This document shows, piece after piece, positions 35,475 through 43,261 of a stretch of DNA of 64,000 nt (position 1 is its first letter; the number at the start of each line of letters is the position of its first letter). The position numbers were made by a program, and so were the translations under genes. The stretch lies in assembly GCA_902774295.1 (NCBI GenBank), contig CACYHP010000001.1, forward strand, positions 620,001 through 684,000, read 5' to 3'. Origin of the DNA: an uncultured Bacteroidia bacterium. Lineage in GTDB: Bacteria; Bacteroidota; Bacteroidia; Bacteroidales; F082. The notes beneath the pieces were generated by a model. That model was not told the origin of the DNA. It searched no databases and saw only the letters and a program-made list of their open reading frames with translations.

Positions 35475-35759
35475 TTACTTGAGGTCGTTGATGAATGATT
35501 TAGCTGGCTTGAAAGCAGGTACTTTGTGTGCTGGGATAACGATTGTTGCACCCTTGCCACCGTTAGCGCGGATGTTTCTACCCTTCTTAGCTGCTCTTTG
35601 TTTGCTCTTGAAGCTACCAAAGCCTCTGAGATACACGTCCTCGTTATTCTTAACAGCCTCTTTCACGATTTCCATGAAAGACTCAACTACTGCCTGGGCG
35701 TTGCCTTTCTCAACACCTGTTTTTTCAGCGATTTTTGCTACGATTTCAGCTTTTGTCAT
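35475..35759 (-). CDS. HU family DNA-binding protein
   Basis: 94 residues. A histone-like dimer that bends DNA without strong sequence preference. The N-terminal helix pair (MTKAEIVAKIAEKTGVEKGN) and the beta-arm signature GFGSFKSKQRAAKKGRNIRA, including the DNA-inserting Pro region (IPAHKVPAFKPAK), are typical. It has its own promoter at 35803-35810 and is probably co-transcribed with the 29-residue ribosomal-type protein. Confidence 0.96.
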   Translation of the reverse strand: MTKAEIVAKIAEKTGVEKGNAQAVVESFMEIVKEAVKNNEDVYLRGFGSFKSKQRAAKKGRNIRANGGKGATIVIPAHKVPAFKPAKSFINDLK

Positions 35760-35802
35760 GTCTTTAATATTTTAATTGTTATGATTACTTCTTTTTCGGC
35801 TG

Positions 35803-35836
35803 CAAAAATAATAAGATTTTTTTTATCGTGCACAAA
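35803..35836 (-). promoter_or_regulatory. HU gene promoter
   Basis: On the minus strand TATTTTTG (35803-35810) with TTTG (35833-35836) 22 bases upstream. It is divergent from the ssb promoter. Confidence 0.68.
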
Positions 35837-35883
35837 AAAATTAATTTTTTTCGTTCATATTCTTACACATACGTTTTTTTTCT

Positions 35884-35891
35884 TATTTTTG
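35884..35891 (+). promoter_or_regulatory. -7 element of the ssb-gldE-gldD operon
   Basis: TATTTTTG at 35884-35891, leaving a leader of about 35 bases before the ssb ATG at 35933. Confidence 0.65.
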
Positions 35892-35932
35892 CAATATTAA
35901 TTTATATGTATTTTGTGTAAAATTTTAGTGCT

Positions 35933-36427
35933 ATGGCAAGTCTGAATAAAGTGATCTTAATCGGAAATTTGGGTAAGGACCCGGAAGTGATTTCTTTCGA
36001 CAACGGAACAAAGAAAATGACCGTATCTCTCGCAACCACAGAGCGTTACCGTGACCGTGACGGCAACTGGCAGGAGCAAACCGAATGGCATAACCTCGTC
36101 AGCTGGGGCAACCTCGCCCAAGATATAGCCGACAAACGTCGTAATTATGTAAAAGGTGACCAGATGTATGTCGAAGGAAGGATAAAATCACGTCAATATG
36201 TTGATAACCAGAATGTTACACGACATATTACGGAAATCGTCGTCGATAAGATGATGAGCCTTAGCGGTAACCGTCAGCAACAACAGCAAAACCCTAACGC
36301 TTCATATAACGCATACGGCAATCAGCAGCCCCAGCAACAGTATCAGCAGCCTCAACCGCAGTATCAACAGCCTGTAGAGGCACAGATGCCAAGTCAAGAT
36401 TATAATGGCGACGACCTCCCGTTCTAA
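35933..36427 (+). CDS. ssb: Single-stranded DNA-binding protein
   Basis: 164 residues. OB-fold at 1-110 (MASLNKVILIGNLGKDPEV, WHNLVSWGNLAQ, YVEGRIKSRQYVD), then a Gln/Pro-rich flexible linker and the acidic tip DYNGDDLPF, which recruits partner proteins such as PriA (also in this window). It is followed by gldE after three bases, a gene order (ssb-gldE-gldD) seen in many Bacteroidota. Confidence 0.97.
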   Translation: MASLNKVILIGNLGKDPEVISFDNGTKKMTVSLATTERYRDRDGNWQEQTEWHNLVSWGNLAQDIADKRRNYVKGDQMYVEGRIKSRQYVDNQNVTRHITEIVVDKMMSLSGNRQQQQQNPNASYNAYGNQQPQQQYQQPQPQYQQPVEAQMPSQDYNGDDLPF

Positions 36428-36430
36428 ATT

Positions 36431-37738
36431 ATGGTTGAAACTCCGTTTTTTCTCGGCATAACTTGGGTGACGGTAATATGTCTCGTCATCCTTTTGGTAC
36501 TTCTCCTTTGCTCGGCACTCGCATCGGCGAGCGAGACGGCATTTTTCTCGCTTCTCCCTAACGATATCAACGAAATGGAGAACTCCGAACAACGTTCCGA
36601 CAAATTGGTACTCGAACTTAGGAACAACCCTAAGCGTTTTCTTGCTACTATATTGATTACCAACAATTTAGTGAATGTAACCATCACGATTTTCTCGACA
36701 TATATCATGGCGAGAATGTTCAATATGGCGGCAAATCCTGTGTGGGCATTCATAATTAATGTAGTAGTAGTTACATCGTTGCTTCTCATTTTCGGCGAGA
36801 TGATTCCGAAAATCACAGCGGCGAAAAGAGCCCGCCAATTGTCAAGAGCCCTCGCCCCGACGATAAGTGTGCTCGTGGTCATCTTCAAACCACTTAGCAA
36901 TTTGTTGATAAAATCGACTATGATAATCGACAAGCGTATGGCAAAAAAGAATGCTAATACATTGTCAATCAGTGATTTGACTACGGCAGTTGACATCACT
37001 ACAGCGGAAGAGACACCAAGCGAGGAACGTTCAATGTTGCAAGGCATCGCCACTTTCGGTGAGAAAGAGGTGAGCGATATTATGAAACCGCGTGTGCAGC
37101 TGTTCGCAGTGAAAAACACTACAAAATTCGACAATCTCCTGGAGATGATTATCGAGAACGGATTCTCCAGAATACCAGTATATGAAGAGACTCTCGACGA
37201 GATAAAAGGTATTTTGTACGTCAAAGACCTGCTGCCACATCTCGAAGAACCCGACTTCAGATGGCAGAATCTGCTCCGTCCGGCGTTTTTTGTGCCGGAA
37301 AACAAGAAAATAAACGACCTTTTCCAGGATTTCCGTGCCAAAAAAATTCATATCGCCATCGTTGTCGATGAATATGGCGGCACATCAGGCCTCGTTACCA
37401 TGGAGGACGTGCTTGAAGAGATTGTCGGCGACATCAGCGACGAATTCGATGTGGTTGCAGAAAACGAGAATTATAAGAAACTTGATGACAAAACTTATAT
37501 TTTCCAAGCACAGACAAGCCTTGTTGATTTCTGTAAGGTGTTTGAAATCAATGAGTTATACTTTGAAGATATAAAAGGCGAATCCGACACGCTTGCTGGT
37601 CTCATCCTTGAAAAAGAAGGTCGCATCCCGCGTGCAGGATTCTCAACATCATATAAGGAATTCGTGTTTCAAATTGTCAAAGCTGACAAACGTAGGATTA
37701 TCGAGATTAAAGTCATATACAATGAGCAAGTTGACTAA
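36431..37738 (+). CDS. gldE: Gliding motility-associated protein GldE (CorC/hemolysin family)
   Basis: 435 residues. A DUF21 membrane domain with three or four helices (about 8-170, SASETAFFSLLPNDI, FGEMIPKITAAKRA), two CBS domains (about 210-335, IMKPRVQLFAV, SRIPVYEETLDEIKGILYVKD) and a C-terminal CorC-HlyC domain with VVDEYGGTSGLVTMEDVLEEIVG. The relatives are magnesium/cobalt efflux proteins. In F. johnsoniae extra gldE partly compensates for gldD defects, so it is thought to support gliding or T9SS function. It overlaps gldD by 17 bases. Confidence 0.92.
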   Translation: MVETPFFLGITWVTVICLVILLVLLLCSALASASETAFFSLLPNDINEMENSEQRSDKLVLELRNNPKRFLATILITNNLVNVTITIFSTYIMARMFNMAANPVWAFIINVVVVTSLLLIFGEMIPKITAAKRARQLSRALAPTISVLVVIFKPLSNLLIKSTMIIDKRMAKKNANTLSISDLTTAVDITTAEETPSEERSMLQGIATFGEKEVSDIMKPRVQLFAVKNTTKFDNLLEMIIENGFSRIPVYEETLDEIKGILYVKDLLPHLEEPDFRWQNLLRPAFFVPENKKINDLFQDFRAKKIHIAIVVDEYGGTSGLVTMEDVLEEIVGDISDEFDVVAENENYKKLDDKTYIFQAQTSLVDFCKVFEINELYFEDIKGESDTLAGLILEKEGRIPRAGFSTSYKEFVFQIVKADKRRIIEIKVIYNEQVD

Positions 37739-38303
37739 TAGCCTGGCGGTGCTGCTGCTTCTCGTGGTTGCAACGGCTTGCGGAGATAACAAACCGCAAC
37801 CGAAACCTCGCGGCTATTTTCGTATCGATTTGCCTGAAAAACAATATGTTACACTCGATACCATGCCTCGCTATTCCTTCGAATACCCGGTTTATGCCAC
37901 CATCACTCCCGACTATTATTCGCTGAACGAGAAAGACTGGGCAAATGTGGTGTTTCCGTCGTTCAAAGGCACTGTGCACATCTCTTACAAAAATGTTGAA
38001 AACAACCTTTCTGAATACGTTGAAGACGCTTATCGCATGATTACCAAGCACATAACGAAGGCGACAGGCATTCGCGACAGCGTTGTGATAAATAAAGATA
38101 AAAACGTTTTTGGACTTGTCTATTTCCTTGATGGTGAAGGAGTTGCCTCACCATTGCAGTTTTATTTAACCGACAGCACCGAGCATTTCCTGCGCGGTTC
38201 GCTGTATTTTAACACTTATCCTAACAACGACTCGCTTCAGCCGGTTATCGACTTCATTACTGACGATGTGAGACATCTGATTCAGACTCTTGAATGGAAA
38301 TAA
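37722..38303 (+). CDS. gldD: Gliding motility lipoprotein GldD
   Basis: 193 residues from the ATG at 37722, which begins the lipoprotein signal MSKLTNSLAVLLLLVVATAC; Cys20 is lipidated. The mature part has the family motifs PKPRGYFRIDLPEKQY and YSFEYPVYATI, and the central VFGLVYFLDGEGVASPLQFY. GldD is required for gliding in F. johnsoniae and is conserved in non-gliding T9SS bacteria; its exact role is unknown. The longer frame from 37593 runs inside gldE and was rejected. The overlap of 17 bases with gldE implies coupled translation. Confidence 0.93.
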   Translation: MSKLTNSLAVLLLLVVATACGDNKPQPKPRGYFRIDLPEKQYVTLDTMPRYSFEYPVYATITPDYYSLNEKDWANVVFPSFKGTVHISYKNVENNLSEYVEDAYRMITKHITKATGIRDSVVINKDKNVFGLVYFLDGEGVASPLQFYLTDSTEHFLRGSLYFNTYPNNDSLQPVIDFITDDVRHLIQTLEWK

Positions 38304-38312
38304 TTTAATACT

Positions 38313-39983
38313 ATGAAAAAATTATATGCTCTCTTGTTTTGTGTTATATTGCTGACAATCAATGGCTTGTCGCAGACGCAACATTATACCGGAATGATTT
38401 CCCAAGACGAGGACGGCACCTATTTCTATATGCGCAGCTCGCTTGAGATGGTATATCTCGATTCAGAATATTTCCCGAATAAGGAAATTGTTGACAACTC
38501 GTGGAACGATTACATGGATCCTCAAAAAAACTTCCCGAACCAGTATAACAAGCACGGCGCTGAGATAGGCGTGGTGCCATTGGGAGGTAACAGCGAGGTG
38601 TCGGACGAGGAGATGGCACGTCTTATTTTGAATTACATCAATAGAAATAAGGTGGCTAACAAGCTGATAATGAGATGGTTTAATTATAACAAGGACGGAA
38701 AAATCACATACGATGTCGATTATCCTGAGAATCCTGAGGCTATGATTAACATGCAAACCATCTTCGACAGAGGCTATTATACAGTAAATGCCGGCGATGA
38801 GAATCTTTCGATGTCGGCATTGAAACGTGATAGGGACATTCAAATCAAGGAATTGTCGATGAAGCTTATTCCGTTCACTTTCATGACTTTCACGAAATTA
38901 GAATTTTATGAAAATGAGCCAGTAGCGCGAGCTGTGCGTGACGCTGCTGTCATTGCAGCTAATGCGGCATACGAAAAAGCGGTGAAGGACGGAACAGACA
39001 AGAAGACAGCTGGTTTTTGGCGCGATCTCGCTGTTTCAGCGGCAAATGTCGTATATAACTCGACGAAAGACGGCTATACTTTGAAGTCGAACACATGGCT
39101 TTACAAACTCGTTTGGGACGAGAACACCCAACTTTACTTTAATAATAAGGTGGTTGAAAACCCGCGGCTTCTTGAAAGTAGCGACATGTTCAAGATGGAA
39201 TACGTCGACTGTCAGTCCAATAAGAGCACCGTTATTATTTCTGCGGCAAGAAGTTTTGAGCAAATCATCAATCTGACGATGGTGAGAAATTTGAACAAGG
39301 TGTTCGTAGAGTTGCAGAACCGCAATGATGTGTTCAAAGTGTGGACTCCGCTTCTCGACTTCTACAGCCTCGTCAGTCCGCGTCTCGAAGCGCCAATAAC
39401 CGTCGATGGCAAGGTGATTACGGCAAAAATTGGGACGAAAGAAGGTCTTCGCGGTGGCGAGCAGTTCTCAGTTTATGACGAAGATGGCAACTTTTACGGT
39501 TATGCGATAGCCCAGAAAGGCAAGGTTTGGGATAATGGTGACGAAAATGACGGTGACGCCCAGGAGTTTTATGAGCCTCAAGTTGATAAGAAAGGAAAAC
39601 CAGTTACTTGCACCACATTCAAAGGCGTGAAGCTGAAAAACGCACGCACCGGCTTGATTCTGTCGAACCCGAAACCGCCAAAGAAGATGCGCATCGCGGC
39701 GAGAATCGGTACAAAAGAGGGTGTCGAAGAAGGTGATAAATACATTGTGTATCAATATGATGCAGCTAACCAATGCCTAAAGAAAGTGGGATCAGTGAAG
39801 GTGGCAAAAGGCAAGGTTTGGGATAATTATTATTACAATGCCACTTCGAATAGACTGGCACAGGGACAAACCGCCAACGTGCCGCTCAAGAAGCGCGACA
39901 AGGAAGGTTTCCGCATCACCGAGACACAGTTTAAAGGCAGTTGTAAGGTGCAGCCTGGAATGTTTCTGAGGAAAGAGAAATGA
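38313..39983 (+). CDS. Secreted protein of unknown function with two FlgT-C/SH3-like repeats
   Basis: 556 residues with a signal peptide (LYALLFCVILLTINGLS, then QTQ). I do not recognise the family. The C-terminal half has an internal duplication: IGTKEGLRGGEQFSVYDEDG with QKGKVWDNGD near 370-410, and IGTKEGVEEGDKYIVYQYDA with AKGKVWDNYY near 468-510. This pattern (KEGxxxGDxYxVY, then a strand of KGKVWDN) resembles the small SH3-like C-terminal domain of FlgT and other envelope proteins. The middle region (about 200-250) is alanine-rich and probably helical. It is nine bases after gldD and could be the last gene of the ssb-gldE-gldD operon. Confidence 0.75.
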   Translation: MKKLYALLFCVILLTINGLSQTQHYTGMISQDEDGTYFYMRSSLEMVYLDSEYFPNKEIVDNSWNDYMDPQKNFPNQYNKHGAEIGVVPLGGNSEVSDEEMARLILNYINRNKVANKLIMRWFNYNKDGKITYDVDYPENPEAMINMQTIFDRGYYTVNAGDENLSMSALKRDRDIQIKELSMKLIPFTFMTFTKLEFYENEPVARAVRDAAVIAANAAYEKAVKDGTDKKTAGFWRDLAVSAANVVYNSTKDGYTLKSNTWLYKLVWDENTQLYFNNKVVENPRLLESSDMFKMEYVDCQSNKSTVIISAARSFEQIINLTMVRNLNKVFVELQNRNDVFKVWTPLLDFYSLVSPRLEAPITVDGKVITAKIGTKEGLRGGEQFSVYDEDGNFYGYAIAQKGKVWDNGDENDGDAQEFYEPQVDKKGKPVTCTTFKGVKLKNARTGLILSNPKPPKKMRIAARIGTKEGVEEGDKYIVYQYDAANQCLKKVGSVKVAKGKVWDNYYYNATSNRLAQGQTANVPLKKRDKEGFRITETQFKGSCKVQPGMFLRKEK

Positions 39984-39989
39984 TTTTTT

Positions 39990-40018
39990 CAAAAAAATCA
40001 CGAGTTTTTTTGAAAAAA
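39990..40018. repeat. A/T inverted repeat before corA
   Basis: A stretch of T, C and A at about 39984-39997 is mirrored by TTTTTTTGAAAAAA at 40005-40018 around a 7-base centre. All but one pair in each arm is A-T. It may act as a weak terminator; it overlaps the expected -33 zone of corA. Confidence 0.5.
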
Positions 40019-40023
40019 AATTG

Positions 40024-40031
40024 TATTTTTG
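40024..40031 (+). promoter_or_regulatory. -7 element of corA
   Basis: TATTTTTG at 40024-40031, about 60 bases before the corA ATG at 40096. Confidence 0.62.
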
Positions 40032-40095
40032 CACGTTTTTATCGTAAAACATTGATCGAATGTAGAATTTTTATCATAAAAGAAAGGGGGACAGC

Positions 40096-41019
40096 ATGAT
40101 TGAGACTTTGACAATCGGCTCGCTGAAATGGCGTCATGTGACGAATCCGGCGGATGAAGACTTTAAATTTTTGAAGGAAAAATTCCATTTCCACCCCTTG
40201 GACATTGAAGACTGCAAGTCAGTCAACCAACGCCCGAAAATAGATATCTACGACGATTATTACTTCCTGATTCTTCAGTATCCTAATTTCGACCGTCAGA
40301 ACAAGTTCATCAAGACCAAGGAGGTGAAGTTCTTCTGGGGCAAGGATTATATCATCACTATCGAGAAATCGCCTTGGTATGTGAGCCAGCTTTTCAACGA
40401 ATATCAGGAGCGCGACATCGACGAACTTGAGAAAAACCTCAAGACTTCGGATATCTTGCTGTATCGCATTTTCGAAAAGCTGATGATGGAGTCACTCTAT
40501 TTATTAAAAAAGGTGGGACTCGACCTGGAGTTGATAAACCGCGAGCTTTTCGGTACTAAACAGGTTAAGATTATTGAGAGAATCAGTGTCACGAGAAAGA
40601 ATATCATCACGGTGAACACTATCTTCAAACCTCAGCTGAGGGTGTTCCACTCCTTCGAAACAGGTCAGATCCAAGGTTTCGGTGATTTGGAGTACATGGA
40701 AGACTACTGGGGCAATATCCTCGACTACTACCAGAAGGTATGGGATATGACCGAGGACTATGAAGACTTGATCGAGGGTCTTTCGAAGACGTTCGATTCG
40801 ATGCAGACCAACAAAACCAACGAAATCATGAAGATTCTCACTCTGATTTCGTCCATTATACTTCCTTTGACGTTTATCACGGGTATTTTCGGTATGAATG
40901 TGGTGTTCCCGTTCATCCCTGAAGGCTCCACAACTGCAATATGGATTATTGTTGGAGTGATGGCAGTGATGGGAGTGGGATTGACACTCTTGTTCCGTCA
41001 CCGCAAATGGTGGTTTTAA
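40096..41019 (+). CDS. corA: CorA family magnesium/cobalt transporter
   Basis: 307 residues. A pentameric inner membrane divalent cation channel. A long cytoplasmic alpha/beta plus stalk-helix region is followed by two C-terminal helices with the selectivity motif GMN in ITGIFGMNVVFPF (about 265) and a basic end (LLFRHRKWWF). It is transcribed alone and ends at the bidirectional terminator near 41052. It differs from GldE-type CorC efflux proteins nearby. Confidence 0.95.
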   Translation: MIETLTIGSLKWRHVTNPADEDFKFLKEKFHFHPLDIEDCKSVNQRPKIDIYDDYYFLILQYPNFDRQNKFIKTKEVKFFWGKDYIITIEKSPWYVSQLFNEYQERDIDELEKNLKTSDILLYRIFEKLMMESLYLLKKVGLDLELINRELFGTKQVKIIERISVTRKNIITVNTIFKPQLRVFHSFETGQIQGFGDLEYMEDYWGNILDYYQKVWDMTEDYEDLIEGLSKTFDSMQTNKTNEIMKILTLISSIILPLTFITGIFGMNVVFPFIPEGSTTAIWIIVGVMAVMGVGLTLLFRHRKWWF

Positions 41020-41021
41020 TT

Positions 41022-41049
41022 AGTTAAAAGAGTAAAGAGTAAAGATAAA
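41022..41049. repeat. Heptamer array after corA
   Basis: Four units (AGTTAAA, AGAGTAA twice, AGATAAA) with 7-base period, beginning two bases after the corA stop codon and touching the terminator. Confidence 0.78.
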
Positions 41050-41051
41050 AG

Positions 41052-41090
41052 AAGAGCGCGAGGGGATTTTGATCCGCATCGCGCTCTTTT
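41052..41090. terminator. Bidirectional terminator between corA and T9SS cargo gene
   Basis: AAGAGCGCGA (41052-41061) pairs perfectly with TCGCGCTCTT (41079-41088). T-rich stretches follow on both strands. It ends corA and the convergent cargo gene. Confidence 0.9.
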
Positions 41091-41111
41091 AATTATAATC
41101 TTTTAACGTGA

Positions 41112-43088
41112 TTACTTAACAATGACTTTAACTGTCTTGTTGAAGCCATTAGCATTGACTGTGCAGAAGTAGATGCCGCTTTCGAGGTCGATGCGGATTG
41201 TGTTCTCACCTGTTGTGAGGGCTTTGTTGAAGCTCTTCACTGTCTGACCTGCGAGGTTGACGAAGGTGATAGTTGCGTTTGCATCCATTGCTGAGCTTAC
41301 TACGACATAGTCTTTTGCTGGGTTAGGATAGATGTTATAGACAACATCCTGAGCACCTTCTTCAACAGCGTCTCCTCTGAAGACTTTAGAAACGTGGATG
41401 AAGTTTTCTGATGCTGATGTCTGTGAAGCGTTGCTGCCCCAGTATAAGCCGAGCTGATCGTCAGCCTGGTATCCGAACCAGTACTCACCGAAGTTGACTG
41501 TGTTAGGAACTGATATTGTGAAGAGGCACTCTGAGTACATGAGCATGACATCTTCTGTGATGTCGTCTTCAACCTGCTCCCAGTAACCGTTTTCAACGGT
41601 GCGGTAGCTGACATAGATGCTTCTTAAATATGAGCCGTTTTCACGTGTGATGTTAGGTGATGAGAATGCGCAAGCGAGGTTACCTGCTGGGTCGCATGAA
41701 AGTGCTGGGTGACCTGAAGCACCATAGAGCTTGCTAACATATTCTGTACCGCTCATGAAGTACATACCGTTGTCCCATGAATAGCCTTCGTACATTGGGA
41801 TGTAACCGATCCATTTTGTTGAATCTGGAAGCATGTGAACGTAACCTTGTTCATCTGCGATTGGCCACCAGAGACGTGCTGCGTGGAACTGGTTCGGGTG
41901 TGCGAAGTGAGCTTCGTATGGTGTGCCGATATATTCTGGGTGTTCTGTGTCGTGGATAGGATCCTGTGTGTCATTCCAGTAGAGGATACCGTCGACTGCA
42001 CGGCCTGACCAGTATGTGTAGTAACCTGGATCAGTGTCAGCCAAGTGTGTCATTTCAAATGTGTTGAGAGCGATGTGAACAACGTTGTTGTTGTCGATAA
42101 CGATAGAACCGTTCATAGGCATGAACAGAGTGTCGCCATAGTCCAAACCTGGCTCGTCGAGATCAACACCTTCGAATGGGTGTTCCCAAACTCTTGTTGG
42201 ATTCCATGTCAAACCGCAGTCTTCTGATTTGAACATCCAAACACTGTTTGTCAAGCAGCCTGAGAAGAGGAGAGCCACTGTGTTGCCGTTAGCTGCCAAA
42301 GCATAGTCGTCAGCTGAGAAGTTTCCAATGTGATATGGTGTTGGAAGGTCAGCGAGAGGGCTGTAGTTGACTGTCCAGTTGATAGCGTCTTCTGAACGGA
42401 AGATAACTGTACGGATATCTGTCTCATCATCACTGATTGTGTGCTGAAGAGCTGCAACAGCGATAATGACGTTGTTGTTTGCACCGCATGTCACCACTCT
42501 TGGCCATGTTGGATACTCTGAATATGGATATCCTTCTGGATAGTCTGGAAGTTGGCTGATGTTGTTCCATTCACCTTCGCCAGCAACTTCTCTTACGAAG
42601 ACCTGCATGTGGCCGTTGCCGTGGCAGAGGAGGATTTCACCTGTTTCACCCCATGGAGCGATTGATGGCCAACCTGTCTTGAAAGGCTCAACACGTGTTT
42701 CTGGCATGTCATTCCATTCACCATTGTAGAAGTTGTAACCTGTACCACGGTCTGAAGCTGACTGGTTAGCTTCGTGTGACATTGTAGCTGTAACAGCAAC
42801 ATTACCGTTAGGTAACTGATACATACGGTTTGCTACATACTGGTTTGACTGAAGGTCATAGTATGTGTACATTGTTTCAGCATCTTCAAGGTCATCATAT
42901 CTGCTGATGACAACGCTCTTAGCTGCCTGAGGAGCGTAAGTTGATGCTTCTGTTGTCATTTCTGTACCAACAGCAACGATTTTGCCATTAGCAACAGCTT
43001 TCTGTGCGTCATTTTTCATGACTCTGTTTTGTGCAAAAGCACTGAAGCCTAAAACAAGGCCCAAAGAAAGTAAAAATACTTTTTTCAT
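41112..43088 (-). CDS. T9SS type A cargo protein, probably beta-propeller
   Basis: 658 residues. Signal peptide MKKVFLLSLGLVLGFSAFA then QNR. The last 75 residues are a textbook T9SS type A sorting domain (VYNIYPNPAKDYVVVSS, TITFVNLAGQTVKSF, LESGIYFCTVNANG, KTVKVIVK). The centre has repeated strands with aspartate-box-like segments (RSEDAINWTVNY, KSEDCGLTWNP), as in BNR or sialidase-type propellers, but no catalytic arginine triad can be identified, so enzymatic activity is uncertain. It would be exported and anchored or released at the cell surface. Its own -7 element is at 43148-43155. Confidence 0.85.
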   Translation of the reverse strand: MKKVFLLSLGLVLGFSAFAQNRVMKNDAQKAVANGKIVAVGTEMTTEASTYAPQAAKSVVISRYDDLEDAETMYTYYDLQSNQYVANRMYQLPNGNVAVTATMSHEANQSASDRGTGYNFYNGEWNDMPETRVEPFKTGWPSIAPWGETGEILLCHGNGHMQVFVREVAGEGEWNNISQLPDYPEGYPYSEYPTWPRVVTCGANNNVIIAVAALQHTISDDETDIRTVIFRSEDAINWTVNYSPLADLPTPYHIGNFSADDYALAANGNTVALLFSGCLTNSVWMFKSEDCGLTWNPTRVWEHPFEGVDLDEPGLDYGDTLFMPMNGSIVIDNNNVVHIALNTFEMTHLADTDPGYYTYWSGRAVDGILYWNDTQDPIHDTEHPEYIGTPYEAHFAHPNQFHAARLWWPIADEQGYVHMLPDSTKWIGYIPMYEGYSWDNGMYFMSGTEYVSKLYGASGHPALSCDPAGNLACAFSSPNITRENGSYLRSIYVSYRTVENGYWEQVEDDITEDVMLMYSECLFTISVPNTVNFGEYWFGYQADDQLGLYWGSNASQTSASENFIHVSKVFRGDAVEEGAQDVVYNIYPNPAKDYVVVSSAMDANATITFVNLAGQTVKSFNKALTTGENTIRIDLESGIYFCTVNANGFNKTVKVIVK

Positions 43089-43261
43089 TGTTGTTAATTT
43101 TTGTTGTTAGTTAATATTAAATTCAAATCTAATTTCAAATTAGGATGCAAAGATACATATAATTATAATAGGTGTATCTTTTTTTTGAAAAAAAGTTTTA
43201 AATTTTTTTGAAACGGGTATTGAAAAATGATGTAATTTTATGCCTTGAAAAATTAACTAAA
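43089..43261. other. Divergent intergenic region, cargo gene and GH92 gene
   Basis: 173 bases, very AT-rich. It contains the -7 element TATCTTTG (minus strand, 43148-43155) for the cargo gene. On the plus strand only a degenerate TAATTTTATG (43233-43242) is seen for the GH92 gene. Confidence 0.6.
43148..43155 (-). promoter_or_regulatory. -7 element of the T9SS cargo gene
   Basis: TATCTTTG on the minus strand, giving a leader of about 55 bases before the ATG at 43088. Confidence 0.65.

Noticed and set aside
36424..37341. 305-codon minus-strand open frame over gldE
   Set aside because: Antisense to gldE, which has clear DUF21, CBS and CorC domains.
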